From Psococerastis gibbosa (lineage: Eukaryota; Arthropoda; Insecta; Psocodea; Psocidae), in assembly GCA_963971405.1 (NCBI GenBank), contig OZ020492.1:14992151-15056150 (forward strand): 64,000 nt of DNA, in the 5' to 3' direction. Both the position numbers and the translations under genes were made by a program. The notes below the pieces were generated by a model. That model ran no database searches. It was not told the DNA's origin and saw only the letters and a program-made list of their open reading frames with translations. Below, in pieces: positions 14,079-28,500 of the stretch. Position 1 is the first letter of the stretch, and every line of letters starts with the position of its first letter.

Positions 14079-17000
14079 ACGTTTATTTGCAAAATACTAC
14101 CCGACCACGGTAGGATGGCACTTTCTTTATACGAAACATGCATAAGCGAGCGAAACCCAAATTTATTCAATTTTTATACGTATATAAAGTGCCATCCTGT
14201 CGTGGTCGGGTAATATGTTGTATACTGTATATTCGGCCAAATTCGTTAAGAAGTGGAATCAACCATTTTCTTTCAATCTTCTTCTTCCAAACGATTGAGA
14301 TACCGTATCTCCATTCTCCGCTGTTTATGCTCATAAAGATATTTCTCTGCTTTACTACGGTGAAGAGTAATCATGGAGTACACGTTGATTTACTCTCACA
14401 GTCAATATAATATCGTCTTCAAAGTAGCTGAGCTGCTGAGTAATGCCTTATGGTCTAAGAGGCGATGACGCGAAAAACCCTAATCTGTACCTCCTCGTGG
14501 TGAAGATGGAAGCGCGTAATGGCGACTAAACAGAGAACCGAGTTTGAGCCGGAATAAGTGAAAAACACAGTATTTACTGTACAGAGCACTCTTTTGTCCT
14601 GAGGCTCGATAATCGATAAACAGACTGACAGACATTTCGAAATTAAAAAAAAACGGTTTTTGGATCCTTGGACCTCAAAACGTGTAAACCCGTTGAAATA
14701 TCGGATTCGAACATTTCGACCATCACAAATATACGAATAAACAGGAAAACAAAAAAATTTTCTCATGAGTGACTGTACATATCAAAATTGTAAACCATTA
14801 CATTAATTTACATTTTTAATTATGGTAGACATTTAATACAATCATAAATCATAATTTTATTGGAACAATTGCTTAAAATATGTTTATACTTATGTCAAAA
14901 CACCATTCTATGGCTTGAATTCTCATAAAGAATGCAAAATGAAAGGAGACGCCACTGCTATAACTGCAGCTTCGAAGAAACAGCACGCCACTGCTTGTTG
15001 GCTGGATGAGGGAATATAGGAACTCTGGGCCGGTATTGAGGGTCGTAAATGTATCAGATGATGCGTCATCACTCGCACCCTTCGCTCGTACCTCTTTTTT
15101 CTCTGTGGCACCCAATATGGGATTGCCAAAATTTCCTACGGGCTGTACACTCTTAAAAGGGATATATTTACTCCAGCATTGGGCCAGAAATTGACTCAAA
15201 TAGATCCTTCCCAGTGAAGAAATTGCACAAATCTACCAAAACAGAAGGTGGCAATTCGACTTCAGCAACTAAGGACCCTTATAACATCATGACATTGTAT
15301 AATGAGACTGAACGAAAGGTGTGAAGTTCAAAAAAAGAGTAACTCAGACTTTACCTGAAACCTTGCTGCAGCATGAGCTTCGCTGAGCACTATCTCATCT
15401 TCATCTGAAGGATCTGACAACTCCTCCGCGCTGGATTCTGATTTTCGCTTCTTCTGCTTTCTCTTATTTTGTTTGCTCGGCGAGTGATTTGGCTTAGATT
15501 TGCTAGTCATACAGTCATGATACCTAAGGAAGCAAAAGTTATTATGATATTGAAAATGCTCTCAGGAGACTAGAGCACTGCATCGAAGTATGGGGAGCTG
15601 CAGCGAAAACGCACATGGACAAGATAAAAAGAGTGCAATCCGTTGCAATTAGAGCAGTGCTAGGTTGCACCAAAACCACCCCAGTTGAAGCCATGGAAAT
15701 CGAGCTCGGGTTAGAACCAATAGACATTTATGCAAAAAGAATGGCTTGGAACAAACATCTTAAGTTACAGACTCTGAAAGAGCAGCACTTCAAGGGCAAC
15801 TTGAAAAATGTCACCAAGACTAAGCAAGCCTTTACATATATAGTGGAAGAAATAGCGCATCAGATGCCCAAAGAAATCCCTGCCTACTTAGAACACCCAA
15901 AAGATGTCATCAACTGGACGATTCACGAAAATCTGCCAACTGGATCAACGAAAGAATGCCCGATGGACAGACTGCGCCAGGAGACCATGAAACTGCTGAA
16001 TACTAACTACTCAGCCTATCATAAAAATTTCACAGATGGGTCAGTTGACTTAAAGAATTCGAACTTAGGCGCAGGTTTCTTCAATGAAACATCAGGAGAG
16101 AAGTTTCATATACCCGCAAATGCGTCTTTGAGCATGGACGCTGAAATAATTGCCATAAATGGAGCCCTGGACAGCTGCAAGGCGCTGTCTGAGGAAGACA
16201 ACTGCATCCTGATCGACTCGAAATCTGCTCCACAAGCGCTCAAAAGTCACCATCCCAGCGTCTACGACTTCAGACTTGCAGAAACAAGAGCCCTGCTCAA
16301 GGCACTTACAGAAAAAGGGATCAACATAGTGTTACAGTGGATCCCAGTCCACTGCGGGGTAAAGGGACCTGACGGAGTAGCAAAAGAGGCAGCAGAAATG
16401 AAACCCATACAAAACCCTAAATTCTCACTTTCTCGCTGCAAAAACTGCAGAAAAGGTTTTCAGAGATTCAGAGAAGAATGGATCAGCCGTTGGGGAGGAA
16501 GTAGGGTTGGAAGGCCGCTACACCTACTTCAGCCCAAGCTTGCTGACTCAGCGCACTTCAAGGGAATCCCTCGTGAAGTTGCCTCTTTCGCAGCTCGAGC
16601 AAGGACTGGACACAACAACAAACTAATATCTCCACCGTTTCAACCTAGTGGATTCAGCACTGTGTCGAGTCTGTGGAATGGATGAAGAAACTCTAGAGCA
16701 TATTCTCCTGCAAAGCTCCACTCCACGAAGGGAAAAGGACTTACTCGTGTGGGCATTGGAAGGAGGAGGAATAGAAAACAGGAATCTTTGGGCACTGGCG
16801 AAAAGGGCGTTCGATCGACATCTGGCCATCGGCATCACCTGAAGCTGGAAGCCAGTAGCAAGAAGTAAGGAGACAGTTAACTTGGGTTAATATTAAAATA
16901 ATCAGGATACTCTGGCTGCTCACTTATGAACATTGGCTGGTTAAATGACCCAATTGTATTTTAAAAAAACTGTCGATACAAAGACACGCGTATCATACTC

Positions 17001-20000
17001 ACGACGCACATCAATTCCCAGGAGTATGCAAAAGCTTTTAAACCCTGCGATACAAAGGAAATGTAGCAACATCACACTCTCAATATCTGAATAGGTACTG
17101 AACAATTAAAACAACATGCATTTGGATTTGGTTGGCGAAAGTCAGTAGTTGTTAAGAAGCATACTTACCACTGTGAAAGATAGAAATGTCTGGAGTACAT
17201 CCACGCGGGGTCACTTTGGCCATTTAGCGCCAAATAATCCAGTAAAACCCTTTGAAGAAATTGGGTTCTTTCCTCTTCTGGGTCTACATCTTCAGTCTAG
17301 AATTTGAAAAATAATAATAATAATAACGTTGAAGGGGGAAGAATGCCTTCTAATTCGTCCATACATTTCAAGAGCAAGCCTATTTATCACTCACTTGTTA
17401 ATTTTACATTTATTTGGCCAATTATCGATCAGCTAAACTCCGTAAGAAACCAAGTCATAAAGTCCCCCTATTAAACGCTTTCCTCATATTCCAGAATAGA
17501 TAGCATGCATAGGGGTTGAGAACACACTAAGGATAGAAACCATATACCCCTAGTGATAATTAATGCACCTAATAATTGGTCTAGATACCAGAAACCTGAT
17601 GAGATATGTTACCTTTTTATTGTTCTTCTCCTCAACAACGGGATCCTTCCCTTCAGCCGCTTTTATATCTGAGATCATCTGATCAATACAAGCCAGTTTT
17701 CGATGGGACGAGACGTAATCTTTCCTCAACCTAGCTGCCACAACCCCAAGATAATCCAGTGAGGCCACTCTCAGAGCCATGTCAGTTCCTTTGTTCATTA
17801 AGTTTCCAACCTAAACAATAAGTCAACATTCAGTACTGGTTACAGGTGTTTATCTACTTGATAATAATAACTAACAATTTTACAATAGTTGGCGAAGGAA
17901 GGCGTTGTCAGAAGGGATTTGGGGAATCATGCGATAAGGCTACTGGTCACAACAAGCAATGTATCCCACCAGTGTTAATGATCAAGTGGCACGTTTGTTA
18001 CCTGACATTTTGATCATCAGAGAAATATGAACTTATTCAAGCTAATTAACTTATGACAAATACTATGCGTGCTAATTCCATTTAAAAGCCAGTACCGATA
18101 CAAGAGTTTTATAGAAAACTCACAAACCCATTGGAGACTGGAAGGAAATATTCATAATCAATAGTAAGAAAACTGTTAAGCATTACAGGGACTTACCAGA
18201 AGTTTCCCAAGAAGGCTAAGCAGTATTTCAGCAGCAGGCCACTCCGGCTTGTTGACAGTAGTAAGTAGATCTTGTACGAAATTTTCAAAGAGCGGCCGGT
18301 AGTCCACCTCCTCATTCTTGTTGCCACATTTACTCAGGAACACACTCAAGAAATTCCCTGCTATTTTCAACGCTGTTTCATACTTGGAAACAATAAGAAC
18401 ATCCCTGTCCATATTAACTTTGTCTTTACTCTCGCCATCTTTATCCTTTTTACATATGCTAACCTTTGCTAGAGACTCAGGAAGAATCACAACGCACTGT
18501 ATCAACTGAAGAACAAGGGCAGTAAGCATTTGAATATGCTGCTCAGAGTTTAGCCGGTAAGTTCTCAAGCTTCTTTTCGAACTTGGCAACCGTGCGATTG
18601 AGGCAAGGATGTCATCAAGTAATAATCGCCGATGTTTCTCATATTTGGTAAATATTGTAGTTACAAGTTTTAGAGCTGATAATTGCAACTCACTAACCTC
18701 TTCCACAAAGAAAGGAGACACTGCCATAGACGATGCGTGGAGAACAGCAGTATCAGTTAAAGTTTGAATGTTCAAAAGTTCCGCAAGGAGCCCTACAAGG
18801 CTGTGCAGCTTTGTGTATAAAGTCAGCAAGTTCTTTTCACGGACAGGTTGACCTTGCGATCGTCTCTTCCGCGCACCGCCACTGTATCCATCCTTTCCTC
18901 CTTTCTTTTGTACCCGATAAACAGGATCAAACGCAGGATAGACTGTATTACTAAGTTGAAATTTTGTGAACAGAACAATACGGTCAATGAGGTCTTCAAG
19001 GTACACTCGCTTTGGCATATTGGGCGAAGTAAGAATGTGGATGGCAGTGAGAGAAGCGTCCATAGCGCGCATGACTCGTTCCATCACTAGTTCCATCCAT
19101 AGTTTAGTTTCTTCATCGTCATCATCAGGATCAGCTATCGGTGACACCCTCGCGCCATCTCTGATATTCATTTCTAGAATGTTTAACAGTTTTACAAGCC
19201 TAGCCGTTGGTATAGACTCCATAGCTCCCAGTGTTTTTAGTTTAGCAGCTTCAGAACAGAGATCTTGCAGCTGATATTTCGGTATCAAGGCCTCAGGTGG
19301 TACTTCCTCCTCTTCATTTAGGTCTGTGTTTAATTCAAGATCGTCTGTGTTGTCAAATATTCTATCGATGGCTGAATTAAACCTTTGGTAAGTATTTGTT
19401 TCCATTAACTCTTCAACACTAAGTTTTTCCAGTACGGGAACAATTTTCCTTTCCACCCGTCGTACTTTTGGTTTGGGAAGTTCAATATGTTCTTTATCTA
19501 CAAAAAAAATAAAAGCTATGAATAAAAATCGAGGGTAAAACTGATAATATGAAAAACGAATGAAGGATTGACGAGTTTACATAAATGTATAATGACTTGT
19601 TAAATTATTAAGCCACATTAGCGGAGTCATTAGTGTTATGTTTGAAGGGCTTGGTGTGGACGTAGGCCTATATATAAGGCCTGAACCTTTACTGCCAACG
19701 ACCCCACAGATTTTCGGACATAATTGGTATTGTTTCCGCAAGAATGTAAGGACTTGTAAACTGGTATAAGTCCTGGATGTCCACCTACACCAGCTACAAA
19801 CGATGACAGAAAAGCTGAGACAAGCTTATCATAGACATAATTGACGAGTCTAGCGGAGTTAGGGCTAAAAAGTAATATCTTACACTCAACTAGGTAGCAA
19901 GACCTAACATCACCTGCTTTACATGGCCTCTGAGGCATGTCCAGAAAATTTAGTAATATTTTACCTTGAGAAATGGAGCGTTTTCTTTTGTTGTTAATCG

Positions 20001-22798
20001 GCTCTTCGCCATCATCGAAGCTTGGAGGTACGTAAAGTTTGTCTTTGCTTCTTTTCTCTCGTCTAGCCTTCTCCTTGGCTTTGAATATTCTACCAATAGG
20101 GGAGTTATCATCTGAGTCGGAGTCAGATACAACGATTGTAGTGGTAGCCCCTCTGGTCCTCCTATGATTATTTGCGGCAGGTTTGTCAATCCCCAGCTTA
20201 TTTGCTAAATTTGGTTGTTTTTCCGCAAATTCCGATAGACTTTTCTGCATTAGCGCTTGATCTTTTTCAGATAACCGATCCAACATCACTTTTACAGGCT
20301 TTAACATAGTTTTGTCCTTTATAACGTCCTTCGGAACAGGCGTTGGCTGAAATAAATAAAGAGGACTTGAAACTAGGTGAAGCATTAGACAGGAACTTAA
20401 CAAAATCCGTTACGCACAGCCGTACGAAATAAAACACGTCATGATACAACAAACCATTGAGGGCCTTGGCCTAAGGACTGGTATCTTCTTTTTTGACCAA
20501 TGCTCTGTTTTATTTGGCTTGTTGTGGTCAGCAACATTTCTCTCTACCTACCAACCTGTCGAGTTTCAAGCCTCGACCTTAAGTTTTATAGTCTAGTTCC
20601 CTGCCAACTGGACTTTTTCAGACCATCCTTTATTATTGTTTCAAATGGATTTTCATTGCCCGGTCCAAACGAACCCACGAATTTATCGGACGCCATTGGT
20701 ATTGTTTCCGCAAGAAATTGGCCCTTGGCAAACTTATCGACGTCATCACTGTCAACCCACAAGCGCTACAAGCGTCAACAACCCATCTGAGACCTGCTTC
20801 TGACTACACACTAACTTAACGTTAAACATCAAATCCCCATTATTGTAAAAAAAAATATATATTTAATTCAATACTATAGTTAATGACAATAATATAAAAA
20901 TAAAGTCCAAGTAAGTAAATTTTTCGATAAAAAAAAATGAACAATTTGTAGCTCCTTTTCTCCTTTTGCTATTTGGGTCTGCTGTCCCTAATTCTGTTTA
21001 CACATGTCGCAGTACTTGAAATGTTGACTTTTTTGCCCTTTGAAAGGCTACTTACTGCCTTTATAAACAGTCCAAGGTTGGTCCAAGATACTTCTTGTCT
21101 TTTTCATTTCAGCTTAAGTACCGTAGTACTATTGTAGCCGCAAGGAATGGCTAGAGCTCTTAATGCTGCTAGAAAATCTAACACACTTTCGCCCACACGA
21201 TGCTTGTGGATGCAGAGGGCATGCCGGCTAGGTATCCTCAACGGTGCTGGCAATGATCAATGAGAGTACTCTTCAATTTGTCATAATCAAGTTCGCTATA
21301 ATCTTCAGGGCATAGAGGTTTCTTTCAACAATTGAAATAATGAAGACGACATTTCTGATGTGTCATCGTATTTGTAAACACTGGTGAGCCAATCAAACTG
21401 CTAACGGTAATCTGTGATATCTTTATCTTCTACATAATGTGGGAATTGTGGCAAATTACTATTGTTACTTGGCTTTGGTTGTCCAAAGGCCTTGGCCATT
21501 GTCACAACACACGAAGCCATATCTTGAATTGCTTTGTGTAGCTCTGTAGGTGTCGCGATGGTATACCAGCGATGTAGAGTTTGACCAGGTGGGGTTATAC
21601 ATACACGCTATTGAACACCCCGATATAGTAATTCCCATGTCGCGCACTGAATCGAAATTTAGATAATAAACCGTATAAATATTTATTTAAATACCGACTG
21701 CTCCATTTGTAATGTATTGACACTGATAATTATTGATAACTCACATTGTTTGTGTTCGCGATTCTATCTGAGTGGCCATCTTTTTCGTACTCTATCACCG
21801 CCTATATTTATAGGTATCTTCTGCTTTGGGTAAAGGCAGGGACACTCAAGGTCTTTGATACTAGCCACAGAAATAGTCTATAGAAATGTACACAATATAT
21901 AACACCAAGTTTCCCTTATTTTATTTACTAGCTTCCATCGGTAAATACAAATCCGTTAGAACTTGATTGAACAAGAGATGTTTATTTACTAATCGACCAA
22001 ATTCAATAAAGCGAAGTAAAATGGTCTTCTAATCAGTAACATTGTAACACATTGTCACAATGTACTAACTTGATGCCATTTAGTGTGGAATTAGACTTAT
22101 AATGAAAGTATTCATATCCAGAATATCACGAGTAAACCCTTTGAGCATTACAAGAAATATGCCTAATGGAGTGCCAAGCTAGCCCGGCCGGGTAATAATT
22201 GAATACAGTAGTTGAGCATTAGCATAAATTGAAAATCATAACTAATAAACTTCTTCCTTGGCCCTTTAAGTGCCGCGTACTTAGCGTGAGGGGGTTACCG
22301 CGGACCCATTCTGTTTCCGAGGATAACTAATAAACTAAACTATTTAATGCAATACTCACTTTCGTCATTGAATTCAAAATTTCTTTTGTGTCTGACTCAA
22401 CCTTAACTTCTGATTGCTCACAATTGGTTTTCACCGTGACTTCCTCTAATTTCTTTTCTTCGGCTTTGTATTCGATTTCTCCGGTTTGGGAGTTGAGTAT
22501 TGGCACTAAATTACAACTTTCAGAGCTTTCAGAGGAGAGGACGCCAGACGCTTGTCTGTCGGATAACTCTGTAGCTGCTGCAGCAGGTTCTGAGGCTGTG
22601 TTTCCACTAATTCTCGTAGCCTGCCGCCCATTTTCATAAACTTCTTTGCGTTCAACAATAAAATTACTGGTAGGGTGGCCCTCAGGTGCAATGCTCGCTT
22701 GAGCTGGAGAGAGGCCTAGAAATAAAAAGGTAATGTAAGGGTCGGAAAATACACACAAATATATGGAACTTCTGATCAACGGCTTGAAGTGTATGTGA

Positions 22799-22850
<52 letters not shown>

Positions 22851-25503
22851 CTGAGGAACACAACTACCATCTATCGCCATTGTTTTGATATATGTTTCAT
22901 TCATGTTTGTCTATATTCATTTTCTCTGCCTAGCATCTGGAGTCTTACAAATATTGCAGCTGAGTCCCAGTATGTAAGTCTGTAAACTATGTGGACCATA
23001 TTAAGAACAGTCTCATGATTCCGAATTACATCAATTTTATAATGAAATTAATTTACAACTGAACAACTATTATATTATATTATTATTATATAACTTGGAG
23101 CCGATTTAAACTAATCTATTTCATTTAAGATGTTTGAGAACTTGCTTGTTTCTTAATTAACATAAAAACCTTGTATTGGCCCAGTTAAATGGAATGTTAG
23201 TTTAACTGTTGCAGATGAATACTTTAGAGGTTTCAATGTACTGAAAGTGTTGACGAAAATACGTATCAAATATTACTCATTTTAAAAGTTCAAAAATTCA
23301 AATCTGCCCAACAGTTATGCGCTCGTAAAAAGCTAAGTGTTTACCTGCGGGGTGGGAGGGAGGAGGATCAGCCCCAACCTTTTGCAATCGGAAGTGGCGT
23401 ATACTTGAAGATGCGTCCCGTGAAGCGGTAGAATCAGCTCCGTCAGTTCCTGACCCAGTATCTGGGGAAAAACCGGGTTCATCCACTGGCTCTACCTGTA
23501 GAGAAAGTATAAAGTAATCAATGTACGCTATTCACCCTATAATGTTACTTGGTCTATCTATAAGTACTTCTAACGGAATCGACCACATCTGCGGTTGATT
23601 AATTAAGCGGCACGACGTACGCGGACTTCGAAGATGTTGACAAAACATTAGGAAAAGCAGTTTGAGACCGAACATATATCTGTTCCATCTGACTCCGGTC
23701 GTCATACCACTAGTGACGTGTAGCTCCAGGTGGAATTATTCCTACGGACTGAATCCGACGTCTCTCCAACTCCACTAGTTAGGCCTCTTCCGACTCCAGT
23801 TCCACTTCCATTGCATCCAGCTCAGAGCTAGCAAATTGCACCATCTCAACGCACCACATGTACACTGGGCTTTGACTAGCCGAGCTGGTGGACTTGACGC
23901 ATCGGATGCAGCTACGATAGATGTGCGATTCTATCAGGCGTGTACCTCTACTTTTCATTGTATCGTAAGATAGACACCGCGTGCATTTAAAAGTGTACAT
24001 GTTGGTGGGACAAATTATATTAATGATGTTTGGTGTGCATTATGGCATTAGGTTTGAGATTAAGTTTGACACACAACATGTGAGGGCTGAGGCGGTGGAT
24101 GCAGACCGTTGGATTCAGTCCGTTGGATTCCATCCACTACTTGTAGATGTGCATCCGGACTTAAGTCCACAAAATGTGTGGAGTTACACATCACTACATA
24201 CCACCAGTGTCCAAAACATTGTGTTCATAACGCCTGAAAAGTCATGACAGCAATGGTTATGGTTTGAAATGTATTTACAAACTGTAACCACAACAGCAAG
24301 TTTCATTCATGTCTGATAATGGAACTTTCACTTTTTAATTTAAACATTGCTCCCTCCGTTTTACCACCTGGAAGAAAATCGTATTATAACAATTATTTCG
24401 TCGCAGAAAAGATTCCAGCAAGAGCTCTCCTCAGCCTCACTGCACATATTTAATATAACATATACACACCCTTGCATACCATTATGCCTACCAATATGCA
24501 TCCCCCCATTAGGTTTAGCGCAAAATATCATCCTTTCGATGTAATTCGCCTCTCGAGAAAATAAAACCAAAATAAATTGGAGGAAGCCTTCCAAAACTAA
24601 GTATAAAGCTAAACATGTGGGTCCCCCACACTTACAACATTTTATGGTCATGCTTCAGAGGGCGTGTACAGCATTGCCAGTTAGGCATCACAGTTGAGTG
24701 TAAAGGAGGGCTAATAGTCCTGATCCTGCTAGGTTGGTTCATTAATAGAACAAGCCAATATTTGTGTTACTTACTTTAACAGAGGCGGTTATAACAGAAG
24801 GCCTAGGTGCTTGAGGTGGGTGATGACTAGTGTAAGGTAGTGTTGGACGCCAATGATGAGTTTTCGAAGCAGTTCCTTTGAACGCGCGAGGGCTTTTGGT
24901 CATAATTGCTTTTAACAAAGCGGGCGCATCGTTTTGCTGCTCTAGTGGAAGCTCAGTTCCCGCATACTGATCTTTCAACTCACTGAAAATAATATATCGA
25001 ATGCATTATCTGTGGCCAAGTCCCATGTAAAACAATTAATTTTTATTTCGTTCAAATATACAACATTTGGGCTGAGTGCCATGGGGAGGATAAAAAGTGA
25101 TGGCCTGATACTGACTAAAAAAAATGGTTTAATTAAAACAACAAAGAACCCATTTATTTAAATGAAAGTGAGCTTGCTAGTAAAATGAAGGACAGATTTA
25201 TGTAAAAATTAAGTAACTTTCTTGACTTTAATAATTGCATTGCAGTAACGCAATATTTGTTGCTACTTAGCAAAGCTTCTGCCCTAGAACACAGCTGATT
25301 ATTACCTCATAACACAGAAACAAACTTCGAACTTCAAGAAATTCATAAAAGGCTCGGTTCTACCGAAATGTTGAAATGAATTATTTACAAATAAACTATT
25401 CACTGGAATATGATGACCAATTGCATATGAAAAGAAGGGACTCGTAGACAGAAACTGGATTCAACATTTGTCCGTCTAAAATTGTGTCATAGTTCTATCG
25501 TTG

Positions 25504-25535
<32 letters not shown>

Positions 25536-28500
25536 GAAACAAGTCGACTAACGTTGGATTATTCAGTATTTCTAGATGTTTTTTCGAGAATTATGTTTAC
25601 TATTCAACAAGCAGAAAGAAGTTTTTACTTTCTTTTTAACTTCGGCACCTAATTATAACGGTATAAAAATAATAGAATTTTATCTTTTTCCTAGAACGCC
25701 TGCCCTTACCCGTTGCTCGCTTCACTTCCCCTCCACACGCTATTTAAAAACATTTGTAACCATTTCTCTTTCTCCACTTTTCAAAACCCTCTTGGGTACG
25801 ATAAATAAACAAAATAGCCTATTAAAACCATCCCGTTATCAACGGGGCGGCTAGTTTGGCCTGCACAAGCTAAGTACAGAGTTTTGACCTGGTCCAGGTA
25901 TCCGTTCTGCTATGCTGCAATGTTAAATACTTTATTTTTTACATTGGTACTTATCTCTGATAGTTGGCTTATGACTAACTGGAGCCCCGTAAGGGATGTT
26001 ATAACTCCTGCCGTGCCAGTCAATATATTTTTATGATTAAAAGAATCTCGAACTAGTCCGTCACGATACACCGCATTGATTTCACTATCTGCACTTCTGA
26101 GCTAATTATTGGTAATTAATGACAGTTTCCAATGTTTACCCTATGATGCCTCTACCGCAACCAACTGAACTACTTAAACCATATCTATTTTATTTAAGAA
26201 TTGCCACATTTCATAATTTAATGAAGAGAAGCGATAAGGTCTTCTTACCCGTCACATTGTTACACATTGTAAGTTGCTTACATTAACTGTCGAATTATAC
26301 TTATAATGAAATGCTTCTTATCCTAAATATGACGAATATGCATCTTCTGCATTGTAAGAAATAGTAATATATAATAATAATATTAGTCGGTTAAACCGAA
26401 ATGTTTCCAAAGGTGGTAGAGTACTACGCCTCAGTATTGCACAGTCCGCATGCAACAGCGACACGTAGCCTTGTGCCCTCTAATACTTTCGTATGCAAAC
26501 TTATCGTTGGCTACCAGGACCGCGACGGGCCATGTGCAAACTGAGGTATGAAATTTGGGGCCCATCAAAGGAATGCATGCTCATTGTGTGGATGGGACTC
26601 ATATTAAAACTTGCAATAGGAAGTCTCCAACTGATTTCGGTATCAACGTGTGGACCCTGCTTAATGGCAAAGGATTGACGAAGAGAGTAGCTGTACCTCT
26701 TTCTGGCAGAGGCTGCCCGAAAAGCAGATTTAGCAAACGCAACCTGGATGGATTGCTGTCATAATTGATGTTTTTCGAGTGTATTATCAACAATTTTTCG
26801 AACAGTATACTCACATGTGTTCACTAGAGGTTTGCTGAAGGCTCACGACCAGTTGAGGTATAAGGAGTTCATTTGGGTGGCTTAGTAAAATTTGTGCCTC
26901 CTCTGCTACCCGCGGGTGGAACAATAATGACTTGTTACTTAATGCTTGTGGCAGCGGCGAAGGCAACGGCATCTCCGGCAACACTGAATAGACAAAATAT
27001 AAAATACATGTAAAACTACTGAAGCCACACAGAGAAGGCTAGAAAGAAAGAAGCCAAAATTATATTGGAGGCAATATGAGATTTTAATAGAGTATTATTT
27101 ATTATTATATTATATATGTATATTTATTACTTTATATTATTATATGAAGAATAATACAGTATTCTCAAAAAGACAGATTTTGGTGGGACTTTCTACCTGC
27201 CAGGCGATTTAACAAATTAAGGATATAGGTACGAGTGTGTCGCACTTTGCACAAGAGGTGTGGTATGAAAGAGAGCGTTTATCGGCAGCTGTCTGCATTC
27301 TTGCTTACCGCGTAACTATTCTCTAGCGACGTCATGTGACTTACAATAGTCACGAGGTTTCTAGTCAGAATTTCGGAGTCGTTATATTTAGTTATTATCA
27401 TTATTGAACGCGCCTGGCAATGTTAAAATTCCGACTAAATAGTCTGTCTTTTTTTTTTTTTTTTTGCATACATTAAACATTACACTGCAACATACGATAT
27501 AAAAATTTCATATTGCATCAAATATATTTTGGGGGGAAAAATATTTTAAACAATTTAAGGGTAGATTTAACCCCGCTACTCACCAGCCTGGTTTGCCATT
27601 GGCGTATAATTGGAGAGGTATCTGATAAATTTTCAGCTTGTCCCAAATACCTACCCAAAACTTGGTGCCAGCTCTCCTACTATATTGAATAACCATACCC
27701 TAGACAATTCCCAAAATAACCGAGCAAGAGTTTGAACATTCCGACAGTAGTTGAACTTTCTTCTTTTCGTGTTTCCAAATTTTCTCTCATTGCCGGATTG
27801 TTTCTTGCTTCGGGCTTTTACCTCTCAATCAGCTCTTGAATTGGCGTAAATTGAGCCAACTTCGTTGAAATTGCTCGTGCCTAGACAGGATTCTCCACTT
27901 TGAGACTTGTTGATCTGGGTTTTGCCTTTCTACCCTTTCCAGTAAATTTTCAGTCATTAGAAATTGATGGCCTGTGTTTAAGCTGCGGCCGCAACAACCA
28001 CCGAGTAAAAGAATGCAAAATAAATAAATCTAATCTGATATGCACCAAATGTCTTAAAGAAGGCCATGTAGCCAAAGTGTGCATCAAGACCCTTATTTCT
28101 CGCAGCATGGCAACAAATAGCGGCAAATCAATTAACGTCTGAAGAGGAATACACTATCTATACACTATATACATTATCGCGTACCAATAAGTGGCATGCT
28201 ACTTCCCTTTTTAACTCGCAGGCCCAAGACTCTTCCTCTTATCAACGGCTCGGCTGGCTTAGGGCTCAACCCGTACCGCTCCATGAGCTCTATTATTCGC
28301 TGGAATGACACAATATCGTCATTCACAATGAAAAATTATCGATCCTATCCTTTTTCAAATAGAAACAAGTGTACCCACGTTGGAATAGTCCAGTAGATCT
28401 TGCCAAGGCAAAAAATATAAAAACTTGGAACCGACTAAATATCAACAATAAAAAGTATGATTTCATTAAAATGGAAAAAGGCAATGATGTATTCACGGAA

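Noticed and set aside
14041-14080. CRISPR-like or satellite array
   Set aside because: It is a simple (TAAA)n microsatellite.
22327-22863. Long minus-strand frame rich in Phe/Ser from (GAAA)n
   Set aside because: The N-terminal part is translated microsatellite; only 22360-22715 is exon.
26555-26764. Possible transposase fragment (HAHCVDGTHIKTC...)
   Set aside because: I could not match it to any family with confidence; no flanking repeats.
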